DNA of 64,000 bases, from contig OX439129.1 in NCBI GenBank assembly GCA_949318235.1, positions 33,375,754 through 33,439,753 on the forward strand, given 5' to 3'. Shown here one piece after another: positions 15,201-25,600 of the stretch. The translations under genes and the position numbers were made by a program. The DNA comes from Ecdyonurus torrentis. Lineage: Eukaryota > Arthropoda > Insecta > Ephemeroptera > Heptageniidae. Numbering within the stretch: position 1 is the first letter of the stretch; every line of letters starts with the position of its first letter. The notes beneath the pieces are model-generated. The model ran no database searches. It was not told the DNA's origin and was given only the letters and a program-made list of their open reading frames with translations.

Positions 15201-18200
15201 TATAATGTTTTTATAACTTGAGTTTTCTTCATATCTTAATGACATAATAAGACAAAAGCTCTGTTATAAGAACATTACAATAACTAAAACTCTGTGACAA
15301 GTGAGACCTTTACCTCTACAAAGAACTTCTAGTGTGTTAAGGCCCTTGCTGGTATTTTCTATCTTTTTGTTTAAGATTAATAATAATAACACTGTATACA
15401 CCATGGATATATAAACAGGATAGGAAGCTATTGTTGAAAAAACGATCCCTTAATGATGTAATTCAAATTTTCGCTGCAACAATGCAAGAATACAAAATTA
15501 CGTATAAAAGTGGCGCTGTAGTCTGCGTGTGAATTTTAAAATTCACACACAGACTACAGCGCCACTTACATTTTACATGTTGATTGTTGCGGTGAAAATT
15601 GGAAGTACATCAACAAGGGTTCGTTTTTAGTATAGGGCAATAACACAGGAGCTCACGAGCCTGGTATACACACATAAACACGTGTATTAACCTTCATGAA
15701 TAAATATATAACACTAAAGCAAGCATAAAATAAACATTGTAAAAACAACTCTTACTTTTGCATAACAACATCCTGATAGATAATATTTTCCTCCATTTGG
15801 AAGCTCATAGTATCCAATAAGTACACGTTGCCACCCTCTGTACCTAATAACAGTCGACGACCTCCTGATTCAAGACATACTGCAGAGATGCGCTTCAATC
15901 TGTCAACAAAATTCAGGTTAAAGTAACTTATCATAGTAAAGTTTTGCAGAAGTTTTAATGCTGATACTCACTTGCCCTCAAGTGCCAAGGTTTTAGCTTG
16001 ATGTAACTTGGCAGGCTTTGATTCTGTGATATCCCACAGTACCAATGAATTATCTTCCAACATAGTAACCAGACGACCCTATGCAAAATACAAGAAGAAA
16101 ATAAAAATGTATATATTCCAGATACCTTCTTCAATAGACTATTTATTAAACTAAAATAATAATAAAATAATAAAGATTGTTTAAAGGCGTAGAACACCTT
16201 GAACAAAAAAGTTGCGTAATATTAGGGTTGCCAACTATTCAGAATGCGAAAAAAGGACATGGCCCATACCCAACTGGGGGGTCTGGGGGGCTTTGCCCCC
16301 CAGAAGCCCGCCGCAGGCGCGATTTTTTTATGCCACGCCCCTTTTTCTTTGAAAAAACAAGCAAAATAATCATTTTTATAAGTAATGAAAGTAAAGTTTA
16401 ATATTCAATCTTGTGTATGTAACACATACTTTTTTAAAATTTAGATAGAAATTTCTTTATGTTTAGTAAAAAAAAAGTAGCGATTTTTTTTTATTGTTTT
16501 ATTTTTAATGTTAAAAAAAAAAGAATAGAAATAGACTAGATCACTAGACTTAATGAATAGAATAATTTAAAAATACATTAAATAAAATGCACACATTTTT
16601 AATTAATTTTGACACTGACAAAATGATTAATAATTATTAAGGACCGGATCTCCAGTTTGTTCAGTTTTTGAAATATGCATGCTAGGTTACAGATGTCCAC
16701 GAATCATGAATTTTTATGGCCAAAAATGCAAAAAAGTTTGGACTGAAAAAAACTGTTTTTGAAATTTGTACACTACCCAGTTATTTTAAGTTTTTGTCAG
16801 TTTGTACCAGTTTTTCTCAGTTTTGGAAACTGAAAATTGACTTTTACTGTGCAAAAACTTAAAATAACGTGTTAAAAAAAAGGAAAAAAATAATTTACTA
16901 GGCATATCTCAAAATTATCTGATTTCAACTGAACACGAATAAAAAAAGGTTAAAAAGAAGTTTTCAAAAATACAAGAACAGCTCTCATTGTTACTGGCAG
17001 GTAAAGTGTATCAAATAATAATTTAACCGATTTTTTTTTATTTTTTTTTTTTCATAAAAAAAAAAATAATAAAAATATCTTTCTTTATTGAAAAATGTTT
17101 GTTTCTAAGTTAAAAATTACCAAAACTGAATTTCACTGTTTTTGTATAATTGAACTGAAAGTGAACTGATTTTGTTGTTTTTACAAACTGATTATGCAAA
17201 ATAACTGGACTGAATTCAGTACTGAAAATGCACATTTTCAAAACTGAAAATCCGGTTCCTAATAATTATTGATAACATATATTTACATTAGTAGATAGGT
17301 TTCATAGATAATATAATTGCAAAAAATACTGTGTGCACTGCACACTGAACTTCTGTAAGTTGTATTTTTTTTATTATCAATTAAATACTGTGCATGAAAT
17401 GTAATTTTTAACATTTTTAATATTTTTTTAATCTAAAATTTCTAATAAGGGGAGTAAAGTGTCCTTTTTTGGAAAAAAAGTAAAAAAGGACAAAAACCTC
17501 GAAAAAAGGACTGTCCTTCTGAAAAAAGGACAGTTGGTAACCCTACGTAATATTCTAACAAACCTGAAAATCAACGTTGATTTGGCTGGTGTCATTGATT
17601 TCTAATTTATTTTCCATTCACAAAATGCCGCTGCCGGTCACTGACGTTACAGCTCGCCTGGTCCACGCTCAAGTAAACTGGACGAGCTGTGACGTCAGTG
17701 ACCGGCAGCGGCATTTTGTAAATGGAAAATAAATTAGAAATCAATGACTCCGGCCAAATCAACGTTGATTTCAGGTTTGTTAGGAAATTACGCAACTTTT
17801 TTGTTGAAGGTGTTCTACGCCTTTCATAATAAATAAAGGTTTCTACTTTTGCAGCATCCTATTCCTTTAAAATGTTCTATCTCCAATCAAACAATTTTTT
17901 TATCATAGCATTAATAAATCAAAATTAAAGTATATATGAATCACACACACACAAACTGGATTACCCAATCAACTGTCACTGTTTGACTGATAAGAGTTTC
18001 ACACTTCATATAGCTGTAGATAAAAATAATTTAATATTACCTGTCCAGGCAGGAAAACAATTCTTGATACTGCAGCATTCTCAGGTACCTCGTGTTGTCC
18101 ATAAAATTCAACACCTGGTTTACCAAGCCTATTATGAAGTAAAGGAAGAAACTCCAATTATCTGTATCAATTAATATACAAATGCATACTCTCTATCTCA

Positions 18201-18696
18201 AATAATAATAAAAGTACCAGTATCCATATGCAAAACAATTGCTATCATTTCTAATTACAATCACAATAGAGCAATTTATTAAAATATAAATCTAAAAATA
18301 TGAAATTAATAGAATGTGATGCATCAAACATACGCCATAAGGAAATTTATAATATACTGTACTGTATTAATAAAGCAACATACAACATTCATAAATTCTG
18401 TACTGTACTGATACTACAATGCATTTGGTAAAAAGGATACACTTTGATTGCTCCGCTGGCGGTGCCAATAGCTAGAAGTCTCAGCTCTGGGTCCCAAGCT
18501 AATGCTGTTGGTTTACTAGGGAATCCATGTTGCACAGTCTGTAAATAAATTTTAAACATTTTAATACATTTGTTAACACATACCAGTACTGATCATTTTT
18601 ATGATAACCAACCTTCTTAAACGCAAGAAGATCTCGCTGTTGACGCTGCCTTTCAGTAGTGGGCTGCTGACCCTTTCCTCTTATAAACTTTAACAT
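3720..18696 (-). CDS. l(2)gl: Lethal giant larvae homologue (LLGL), complete, 21 coding exons
   Basis: Coding exons, 5' to 3': 18696-18613, 18538-18441, 18128-18041, 16078-15972, 15899-15756, 15040-14702, 14549-14392, 14321-14104, 14036-13794, 12893-12735, 12587-12320, 12153-12000, 11880-11723, 9655-9539, 8095-7929, 7854-7625, 7545-7349, 6761-6656, 6234-6095, 5609-5533, 3767-3720. Phases agree throughout and give 1099 aa, normal for the family. The N-terminal WD40 propellers, the LLGL domain ([27 protein letters not shown]), [13 protein letters not shown] and SEEQFK blocks are all present. Exon 12 carries the basic aPKC site [18 protein letters not shown]; the three serines fall at about 650, 654 and 658. 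Lgl is a cortical polarity protein inhibited and released from membrane by aPKC phosphorylation and part of the Scribble module. The exon 8 donor (GTTCGT) is weak. The start Met is preceded by an acceptor at 18703, so untranslated 5' exons lie upstream (possible donors near 19230 and 19690). The last small exon is the least certain. Confidence 0.95.
4435..4535. repeat. Short foldback in lgl intron
   Basis: Twenty-base arms at 4435-4454 and 4516-4535 are reverse complements with one mismatch (core TCTTCCGGAT on the left). Probably a small MITE remnant; no target duplication recognised. Confidence 0.45.
4756..4963. mobile_element. Small inverted-repeat element in lgl intron
   Basis: Arms of 23 bp (4756-4778 and 4941-4963; GGTAATTGTAC at the left edge) match in inverted orientation with one mismatch. 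A third copy of the TGCCGATAA motif lies at 4919. Likely a MITE of about 208 bp. Confidence 0.55.
6493..6615. repeat. (CT)n microsatellite followed by poly-T
   Basis: About 90 bp of nearly pure CT dinucleotide, then a T-rich tract, only about 40 bp downstream of the exon 18 donor of lgl on the minus strand, where it reads as (GA)n/poly-A inside the intron. Confidence 0.95.
8521..8827 (+). mobile_element. TATAGGG-family MITE, copy A
   Basis: Begins TATAGGGTGTATGC with a CRE-like ATGACGTCAT near the left end and finishes GCATACACCCTATA. The core AACATTGCTCAGCATAGGAC is shared with copies at 19965, 21171, 30342 and, more distantly, 33788. Lies in lgl intron 14. No ORF. Confidence 0.85.
9704..9921. 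repeat. Possible retroposed insert with 14-bp flanking direct repeats
   Basis: ATATGTGGAGAGAG occurs exactly at 9704-9717 and again at 9908-9921, enclosing 190 bp. A 14-bp duplication suits LINE-type retroposition. The enclosed DNA includes CAAACCCAGGCC, loosely like an inverted tRNA B box, but I cannot confirm a SINE. Confidence 0.35.
10050..11558 (+). mobile_element. Penelope-like retroelement, 5'-truncated
   Basis: Reading frame opens at about 10051 in the end of the reverse transcriptase ([16 protein letters not shown]) and continues to a stop at 11185-11187. The 3' tail (11356-11558) carries a 190-bp segment that recurs as a foldback in lgl, CK1 and ZNF598 introns (15115, 50583, 59611). 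Inserted in lgl intron 13, sense to + and so antisense to lgl. Confidence 0.85.
10051..11187 (+). pseudogene. Penelope-like RT C-terminus plus GIY-YIG endonuclease domain
   Basis: An open frame of about 378 codons without internal stops. It starts inside the RT thumb ([11 protein letters not shown], then [20 protein letters not shown]), passes a linker, then a Cys/His motif (RRCDTC ... HNTC) and the GIY-YIG-type nuclease of PLEs: [14 protein letters not shown], an arginine (RDRMNGHR) and AEHAASHG. In intact PLEs the RT is about twice this length, so the catalytic RT core is missing; the nuclease part looks intact. The absence of stops suggests a fairly recent insertion. An ATG at 10231 gives 318 aa but is internal to the RT and unlikely to be a true start. 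The family assignment rests on motif recognition only. Confidence 0.85.
12238..12282. repeat. Poly-T tract, about 45 bp
   Basis: An uninterrupted T run in lgl intron 11; on the transcribed strand it is poly-A about 40 bp inside the intron. Confidence 0.9.
15115..15374. mobile_element. PLE-tail foldback, diverged copy
   Basis: Left arm AAAGAAAAGGATAGAAATAC... and right arm ...CTTGCTGG-CTATCTTTTT are inverted and match the foldbacks at 50583 and 59611 and the PLE tail at 11356, with many substitutions (for example GAAGTTCTATGG near 15158). In lgl intron 5. Confidence 0.7.
15436..15630. mobile_element. Palindromic MITE with a perfect central hairpin
   Basis: Ends AAAAAACGATCCCTT / AAGGGTTCGTTTTT are inverted. 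The centre (about 15507-15566) folds into nearly 30-bp arms around TTTTAAAA with AGTGGCGCTGTAGTCTG at its edge. Beside the PLE foldback in lgl intron 5. Confidence 0.75.
16223..17545. mobile_element. hAT-like element nested in the palindromic MITE
   Basis: Terminal repeats TAGGGTTGCCAACT and AGTTGGTAACCCTA. The 8-bp target CGTAATAT is perfectly duplicated at 16215-16222 and 17546-17553, as expected for hAT transposons. Near the left end is a G/C-rich GGGGGGCTTTGCCCCCC hairpin seen in related form at 24062 and 30122. No transposase frame; it contains another insertion (16639-17260). Confidence 0.85.
16639..17260. mobile_element. Third-level nested element, 10-bp target duplication
   Basis: Ends AAGGACCGGAT and ATCCGGTTCCT are imperfect inverted repeats. 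The 10-bp AATAATTATT is duplicated exactly at 16629-16638 and 17261-17270. The interior is full of scattered CAGTTTT and ACTGAAA motifs, so much of the 622 bp can pair with itself. Mutator-like by duplication length; not a named family to me. Confidence 0.75.
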
Positions 18697-19964
18697 GATG
18701 ACACTGAAATAAACATAAAATTTATATAATCTATAAATTAACAAGTACTAATATATAATAATTTTGAATATAACGTAAAACATTTATATTTTAAATTATA
18801 TAATGTTATGATGTGCAGTTAATTTTACTTGTTTAGATAAAGTCACATTTTTCTTTTAAAAAAAAATTGTTTACAAGTTATACAATAAAAATAATGCTTA
18901 TGCTCACAATTTTTAATTAAAATGTTATGACTACATATTACTACCCATAATTACAAATAATATGTATAAACATATTTAAGAAAAATCTTTAAAATTGAGA
19001 GGAAAAAAAAAAAAAAAAAAGGCAAAACGGGAAAATTAAAACTTGTTTGCAACTTTAAAGTCGTGTTCTAAAAAAGGTCGCAATGTCATTGACCTTACAT
19101 ACATTCACGAACGTTATTTACAAATATTTTGTGTCATTTAAATGTCAGAAAACAATTTAATATTTATATAAAAATAAAAATGAAGCAAACTTAAAAGAAA
19201 AAATAAACTTTTATCATGTATTTCTTACCGCTTTAACCCGGTAACAAGCCTTAATTATTAACTAATAATACACCATCAAGTCTGACAAAATACGGATTCA
19301 TTCACTGCAGCTGTTATCTTAATCTTAGCTCCCTCATCATTACTCATACACAAGCGTGTTATCTACAAACCCGCACGACTGTAAATATTTACAAAAGCTC
19401 GCCCTGATGTATCAGGGAAAAAATAATAATCCAAGTATGTATGAGGTGCGGCTGCATTCTCCCACCTGTTAACCCGTAATCGATGTCAAACGATGCAATA
19501 AACTGCAATATTTACTTGACAAAACGTAAGAAAACATATACAACAACTTAAGTAAAAGCAAAAGTAAAAGAAATCAATAACATTCCAAAGAGGGTTTACT
19601 TGGTTGTTACAATAATTGGATGAAAGGATTATGCTACACTACACCGCCCGATAGACCCAGCCCCACCCACCGTCAAAAATATTTCATACCTGCTGCCGCT
19701 CTCGATGGAGTGTTTCTAGTGTTCTAAAAAATATTGCTGCCCACAAATAATTATTAAATATATACTAATTAATGCTTAATGATCGCCTAGGACGCGAGCA
19801 TTAGCAAACACGACTAAAAATTAGTGACGCCTCCAACATCAGTCAATCGGCGACATCAACAACACCTGTGCAACGCCTGCAAATGAGAAGCGCTTTACGA
19901 TCGTCAACTGTTTAAGCACAAAAGCGCGAAATTTCAATGGCTGTAAAAAAAAATTTAGTGCACC

Positions 19965-20274
19965 TATAGGGTGTGTACGCATGACGTCATTCTGAGTGCT
20001 TTTCGATGCTCTTCTTGAGCAATGAATAACATTGCTCAGCATAGGACAAACCTAGTTTTTGGCTATTTTCTTTGGAAAATTAGCTATTTTTTGGTGATTA
20101 TTATTTTTCTTGATTACTTGAGGTACTAATTCAACCTGTCTACAGCATCAATGCGCTCTCAAAAAAATTACGGAGTATTTTTAAACTGGCAAAATGTGCC
20201 ATTTTCCTATACAGCCAATGTTATTTAGTACTCACTTATGACGTCGACTTTAACATGAATGAAATCACCCTATA
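19965..20274 (+). mobile_element. TATAGGG-family MITE, copy B
   Basis: Starts TATAGGGTGTGTACGCATGACGTCAT-like and ends with TCACCCTATA. Carries the family core AACATTGCTCAGCATAGGAC and a second CRE-like TATGACGTCGAC near the right end. Lies upstream of lgl. Confidence 0.87.
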
Positions 20275-20914
20275 ATAAGAAAATAATTCAGACTGCTCTT
20301 GACTCTTTTATGATTCCGAATTTCAATTAAAACAGAGTTATATTATTTATCACACCTAGTTTGACACATTTATTGATTTTTTTTTTGTCGTGCGTTCGTA
20401 TTTTTTCTCCTCTAAAGCATTGGTTCGGCTTAGTAATTTGAAGTGCGTATTATAATATCGTCCACAAAACCTTGTGCACACCGACGTAACGCGCATTGGC
20501 ATTGGACGAAGCGGAAGAGTGGAGTAAAGTGTCGAGGATTTCGGATATTCCAATTTTTTTTCAATAAGTGTATACATGCACAATTACACACAGAATAAAA
20601 ATATTAATTAAATATAAAGTTAATCAAACTTAAAAAAAATCCTATTTATAAATATATAATAATATATTATAATAAAAAATAACATAATAAATTCATTTTA
20701 TTATCAAATGAAAATTTATTATGTATTTGATTATATAACTCACTTAAATATAAAGTCAAATGTTCCTACTTGAAGCGAGTGAATTAATTTGATTTTTTCT
20801 ATTATGTATACTCTGAATTGTGTGTATATATATATTATATATTATATTATATATATACATAATATGATAATAAATATATATATATATATATATATCATAT
20901 ATACATAATATATA

Positions 20915-20921
<7 letters not shown>

Positions 20922-21002
<81 letters not shown>
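20922..21002. repeat. (TA)n microsatellite
   Basis: About 80 bp of TA dinucleotide within a longer TA-rich stretch beginning near 20826. Confidence 0.95.
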
Positions 21003-21008
<6 letters not shown>

Positions 21009-21170
21009 TTATATAAACATAGTATATTATTATGTTCTAAGATTTGCAAAATTCTTGTACAACATTCAGATGACAAATTGTGTGCAAGACCTATAATTTT
21101 CTTGCGTGAGATCTTGATTCGAAGTAGATCACCAAAGCAATATAACGTCGCGAGCGATCCGAGAGGGCAG

Positions 21171-21272
21171 TATAGGGTGTGTGCGCATGACATATCATAA
21201 AAAAATTCACTTCGATGCCATAATTGAGCAATGAATAACATTGCTTAGCATAGGACAAACGTGGGTTTTCGC

Positions 21273-21303
<31 letters not shown>

Positions 21304-21499
21304 GACATTAAATTATTTTTCTCGCTTACTTGAAAACCTAATTCAACTCTATAATTAGCATCAATGCATGCCAAAAAAGTTGCTAGGTATTTTTAAATTA
21401 GCAAAAGGTGTCATTTTCCCATACCGGCCTAAATGTTAATTATTTAGTATACTCACTTACGGCGTTGACTTTAACATGAATGCAACATGCAACCACCCT
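21171..21499 (+). mobile_element. TATAGGG-family MITE, copy C
   Basis: Starts TATAGGGTGTGTGCGCATGAC and ends AACCACCCTG with the last bases changed. The family core is present at about 21236; an internal TA run has been added at 21275. Confidence 0.8.
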
Positions 21500-21956
21500 G
21501 TTTGATGACGTATTTATAATTATAGCATAATACACTTTATACTTGCACCAAATAAAAAAAAATGCAAATCTTGTGCAAGTTCTTGCAAGTTGCAATGACG
21601 TCTTGCGGAAGGCTCTCTCTCAAGATATCTTGTGCAAGATTTTTGAGCAGACATAGAATGATACGTGATGTGTTTTTTTTTTTTTTTTTTTATTTTTTTT
21701 TTAGTAAAAAGTAATAACGTAATAACAAATAAAAAAAGTTTTAAATGTATATATTTATCGCAGTGTATTTATTGTCATTCTTAATTACAATAGAATAATT
21801 ACCGTTCACTAAAGCGTACACAAATAGCCTCACCATGGCAGCAGTATTGACCATATTGCTGTCACGCAAGGAAAATAAACGTATGCAGTGGCAGTGATTT
21901 TTTTCCATAACTAATTCACGATTCCATCGATATGCTTCGGAGCACTTTTTTGAAGG

Positions 21957-22617
21957 ATGAATCTGGCCACATTTGTGTCTGCATCACTTTTCTTTTTATC
22001 CATTTCTTCCAAGTCCATCGCTAAGGTAAGTTACAATTGCAGGCGAGTGTAATTTTGAAGTACGTGTCAAATATCTTATCTGACAGTGAGATCATTTAAA
22101 TTTAGTAAAAATAATTACATTTGACGGTCAAGTTTAAGTTGTCACTATTAAAATTGTATTATATAGTTACTTATATATAATTCATTTATTAATATTTTAG
22201 AAAATAAATTGTATAGCATGCATTGTAATTTTTTAGATTTGCACAAATAAAAACTACTGCACAATTGCATATGCATGCATAATATTTTGCAATTCAGTTA
22301 AATTGGAAAGGAGGGGGGGGGGGGTCTGCTGGCTATGAGAAAATTGAGTTTTCATCGAACTTTTTTTTTTTTTTAATTTTGGTCATTTGGTTGCAACGAA
22401 ATTTCCGAAAAAGTGTACAGTACATTATATAGTGCACACATTTTTTACGATGGAATATGGAAAATGTGCACACCTCATAAAATTCACTTACACAAAAAAT
22501 AGCAGCGCAACTTTTAAGGGTACAGAAAGCGAAAGTTCTGAGTTGCAAAATAGCAGAAGCCTAAATTACGCAAATTATGAGTATTATGTTATGACGTCTC
22601 TGTTGATACATAATATA

Positions 22618-22668
<51 letters not shown>

Positions 22669-22826
22669 TTTTTGGATTTGAAATTTTAAGCAAGACCTTA
22701 GTGACTAAATGACACTTAATATAAATATATATATATTATACATATATATATATATATTAAGAAAGTTAAATTTTGGCTATAATCATTTTAACAACTTTTT
22801 GTTTCATGTATTGTATACTGTATAGT

Positions 22827-22884
<58 letters not shown>

Positions 22885-24684
22885 TCGCGAAAATGTATAG
22901 TGTATAAACAAGTTTATATATACATACCCATATATTCTATACCATAACAAATATAACATAATATATAGAATGTTATATTTAGCAAAGTTTCAAAGTTTTA
23001 AAATGTTTCAGATTATATAATTTGTATAAAATTATATGCAATACTTTTGTTGTTGTTGCTGTTGTTGAAAGAAAAGCATTGAAATTTTTTTAATAGTTTG
23101 AATAAAATAAAGTTTAAAATTTAATAATTTATTTATAAATACAGTATTATATACATTATTATAATTATATATTCCTCGCCGCGGCTACCCTTACATACAG
23201 AGTGTTATATTTTTTCTCTCCTGTTTTCAGCAAAACGGTGGTTTCAATGCATCTTTACCAAATCAACAGAAGCTGTCTACAATTTCATCAAAAGATCCTT
23301 TTAAACCTCAAAATTTCGATACTGGACAAACCAAAAGTAAAACTGAAAGAATAAATTTTATTACCTTGCAGCCGACTTCTAAAAATCTACTAAACGCAAA
23401 AGACCTATTTTTAAAAACAGTACTGAACAATACAAAAGGTACTACAAAAATACCAAACCAAAGTGTTAATATTAACTTTAAGATAACACAGACTGATTTA
23501 TCTAAAAATGATTCCAAAATATCGGATGGAAAGGTAGTCGCAGCAAGCAAGAAAAACAATGATACTAAAATTATTCCTGCTAAAGATGCGGGTGATAGAA
23601 TGAAAGTACCACCTAACGAAGAAAAAATTGGTTTTCAAAAGGTAGAGGACCAGTACAACTGGGTCAGTTTGTATGATACTTGTTCTGTTAGCTGCGGTGG
23701 AGGTAAGTTATTTTAAAACTATATATCACATAAAATAAAGTTTCTATACAATTTGTTTCACAAAACTTAATTATTTTCAATGTAGAATAAATTTGATTGC
23801 GAATAAAAAAGAGATCATTAAGTTATAACTAACCTAGATCGTCATTCGATATACCCTGCTCAAAAATCCTATACAAGATCTTGTTCAGGATCTTGCATGA
23901 TCTTGTGCTAGATTTTTAATCGTGCCCTGCAAGATCTTGGCCAGGATCTTGCAGGAAAAAAATGCAAACCCCAAAAAATACAAAAGATAAAAACAAAAAT
24001 AATGACTAGAAATATTGCACCAAATCGTGTATTTTCTAACTTAAATTTCCAAAAAAAATGCGGGGGATACCCCCGCACCCACAGCAGGGAGGTGTTTCCC
24101 CCCCCCCCCCCCCCCCCCCGTCACAAAATCCTGCATACGCCACTGTATATATAATTATAATATAAATATAACACAAGATGTATGTTTTTAAAAAAGGGAG
24201 ACAAAATTAATAAAAATCGCTATATTATTTAAACAATTTATAAATAAAGTAAAGTAAATTAAAGTAGTGCCAAAAGATATAATTAATGCATTATATACAA
24301 TTATAAATAATATAAGTTTTTTTTTTTTTTAATTTCCAGGCTACCAGAATTATAACATTGTGTGCTTTAATGGCACTGTCCAAATTTCCAATGAACAGCC
24401 TTGTGCAAAAGCAAAAGCAAAACCGACGGCAGGTAAAGCTGTGTGTGGCCAACAACCTTGCTTTTTACCAAGGCACGTTAAATATTTTTTATATTAAATA
24501 AGTCAATAATAAGACAATCTTGACTAAGGGTAGACGATGCAGTATTAACTTTGCAAAATACGAACATAATTTTTTAAATATTTTTGCTACTTCTGTAACG
24601 AAATGAAAATAATTTAACTATATATATATATAATATACTGTATGTTTATATATAATATTAAATAAATTTTATCAAGTTTTTCCC

Positions 24685-24715
<31 letters not shown>

Positions 24716-25003
24716 ATGAAAAAAAAAAAAATAATACATATAATAGGAACTGAGAACTGAAAATTCATTATATTAAGTGAATATTATATAAATTATATTT
24801 ATGTCTCTTGGCAAACTCTGTGACTAATTTTATTACTGTGTATTTTAGATGGGAAGATAGTGAGGAGTGGACAATGTGCAGTGTGACGTGTGGTACAGGA
24901 GAACGCGTACGGTTCAAGCGTTGCGTCATTTCTTGGTCGGGGCCTACAAAAGTTCGGGAAGTTGAAGTAAGGAATTTGCTTATTACATATAGAATATAGT
25001 GCC

Positions 25004-25038
<35 letters not shown>

Positions 25039-25600
25039 CGCCATTAATATAAAATAATAATGATAATAATTTATAAATGTTAAAGCATATATCCTGTCCC
25101 ACATTATTGTCTGCGGTTTCTTTGACTCATTTACTTGTTAAAGTCCAACTTTAGAACATAAAACTACCGATGAAAAAAAAAAGTTCCACAATTCAAATTG
25201 GTACAAGACACATTTTTTCCCTAAATATGTCTTAATTGTTTACATAATTTCACGAGTCTGTTTATTTTTGACCAGAAAATTACAAGATATTTCATTCAAA
25301 ATTAAGATATTAAGATTGTTGTATATTATATATACGTAGTTTTATACCTATTTGTTCTAGGCTAGAATGTGCAACCCCAAAGATCGCACTGAAAATAGAA
25401 AGGAGACTTGTACGGCTGCTGTTACGTGTCCTTCGGTAATACTTAATCGCCAAGGAGATTGCAAAGGTTCAGAATGTACTACAAAAGCAACTGTTAAAGG
25501 TATTGGTGGAGCAGCGGAACTCTCTCACCCCGGATTGTCACCTTTAGTCTTGATGCTTTTTATTTGTACTTATTTTTATTCTGTAAACTCCACTAGTTAA
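21957..25600 (+). CDS. TSP1-repeat GPI-anchored-type protein A (343 aa), unnamed
   Basis: Five exons: 21957-22025, 23231-23702, 24340-24472, 24849-24966, 25361-25600; phases 0/1/2/0 agree and give 343 aa. Exon 1 encodes a signal peptide (MNLATFVSASLFFLSISSKS). Residues 24-165 are a Lys/Thr/Asn-rich, low-complexity linker. TSP1 repeat 1 starts at W167 (NWVSLYDTCSVSCGGG), repeat 2 at W226 (EWTMCSVTCGTGERVRFKRC). After the second repeat's last cysteines a C-terminal hydrophobic segment (LSPLVLMLFICTYFYS) ends the protein, the form of a GPI-attachment signal. So it is probably a cell-surface glycoprotein; ligand and role are unknown. Intron 3 needs a GC-AG splice (donor GCACGT at 24473) to keep the repeat in frame. 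AATAAA overlaps the stop codon. Sister gene at 31367-33132 in opposite orientation. I do not recognise a named orthologue. Confidence 0.85.
22621..22667. repeat. (TA)n microsatellite
   Basis: About 45 bp of TA in intron 1 of TSP1 gene A. Confidence 0.95.
22829..22883. repeat. Poly-T, 55 bp
   Basis: Uninterrupted T tract in intron 1 of TSP1 gene A, inside a dispersed repeat shared with 26765-26850. Confidence 0.95.

Larger units (their letters stand above)
16181..17824. mobile_element. TTAAAGG-family palindromic MITE, copy 1, split by an insertion
   Basis: Left end TTAAAGGCGTAGAACACC and right end GGTGTTCTACGCCTTT. The inner part has inverted AATCAACGTTGATTTGGC blocks and a central TGACGT-rich hairpin. 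Copies 2 and 3 at 46134 and 56456 show the uninterrupted form of about 300 bp; here 1323 bp of hAT-like DNA separates the first 42 bp from the rest. In lgl intron 3. Confidence 0.85.
18697..21956. other. lgl 5' flank to TSP1 gene A 5' flank
   Basis: Contains the untranslated lead of lgl (an acceptor at about 18703; GTAAGAAAT donor near 19230; GTATGAAAT donor near 19690, all on the minus strand), two MITEs, a TA microsatellite and CAAGATCTTG-type repeats. A short CpG-richer patch at about 19320-19880 is the best candidate for the lgl promoter. No protein gene recognised. Confidence 0.45.
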
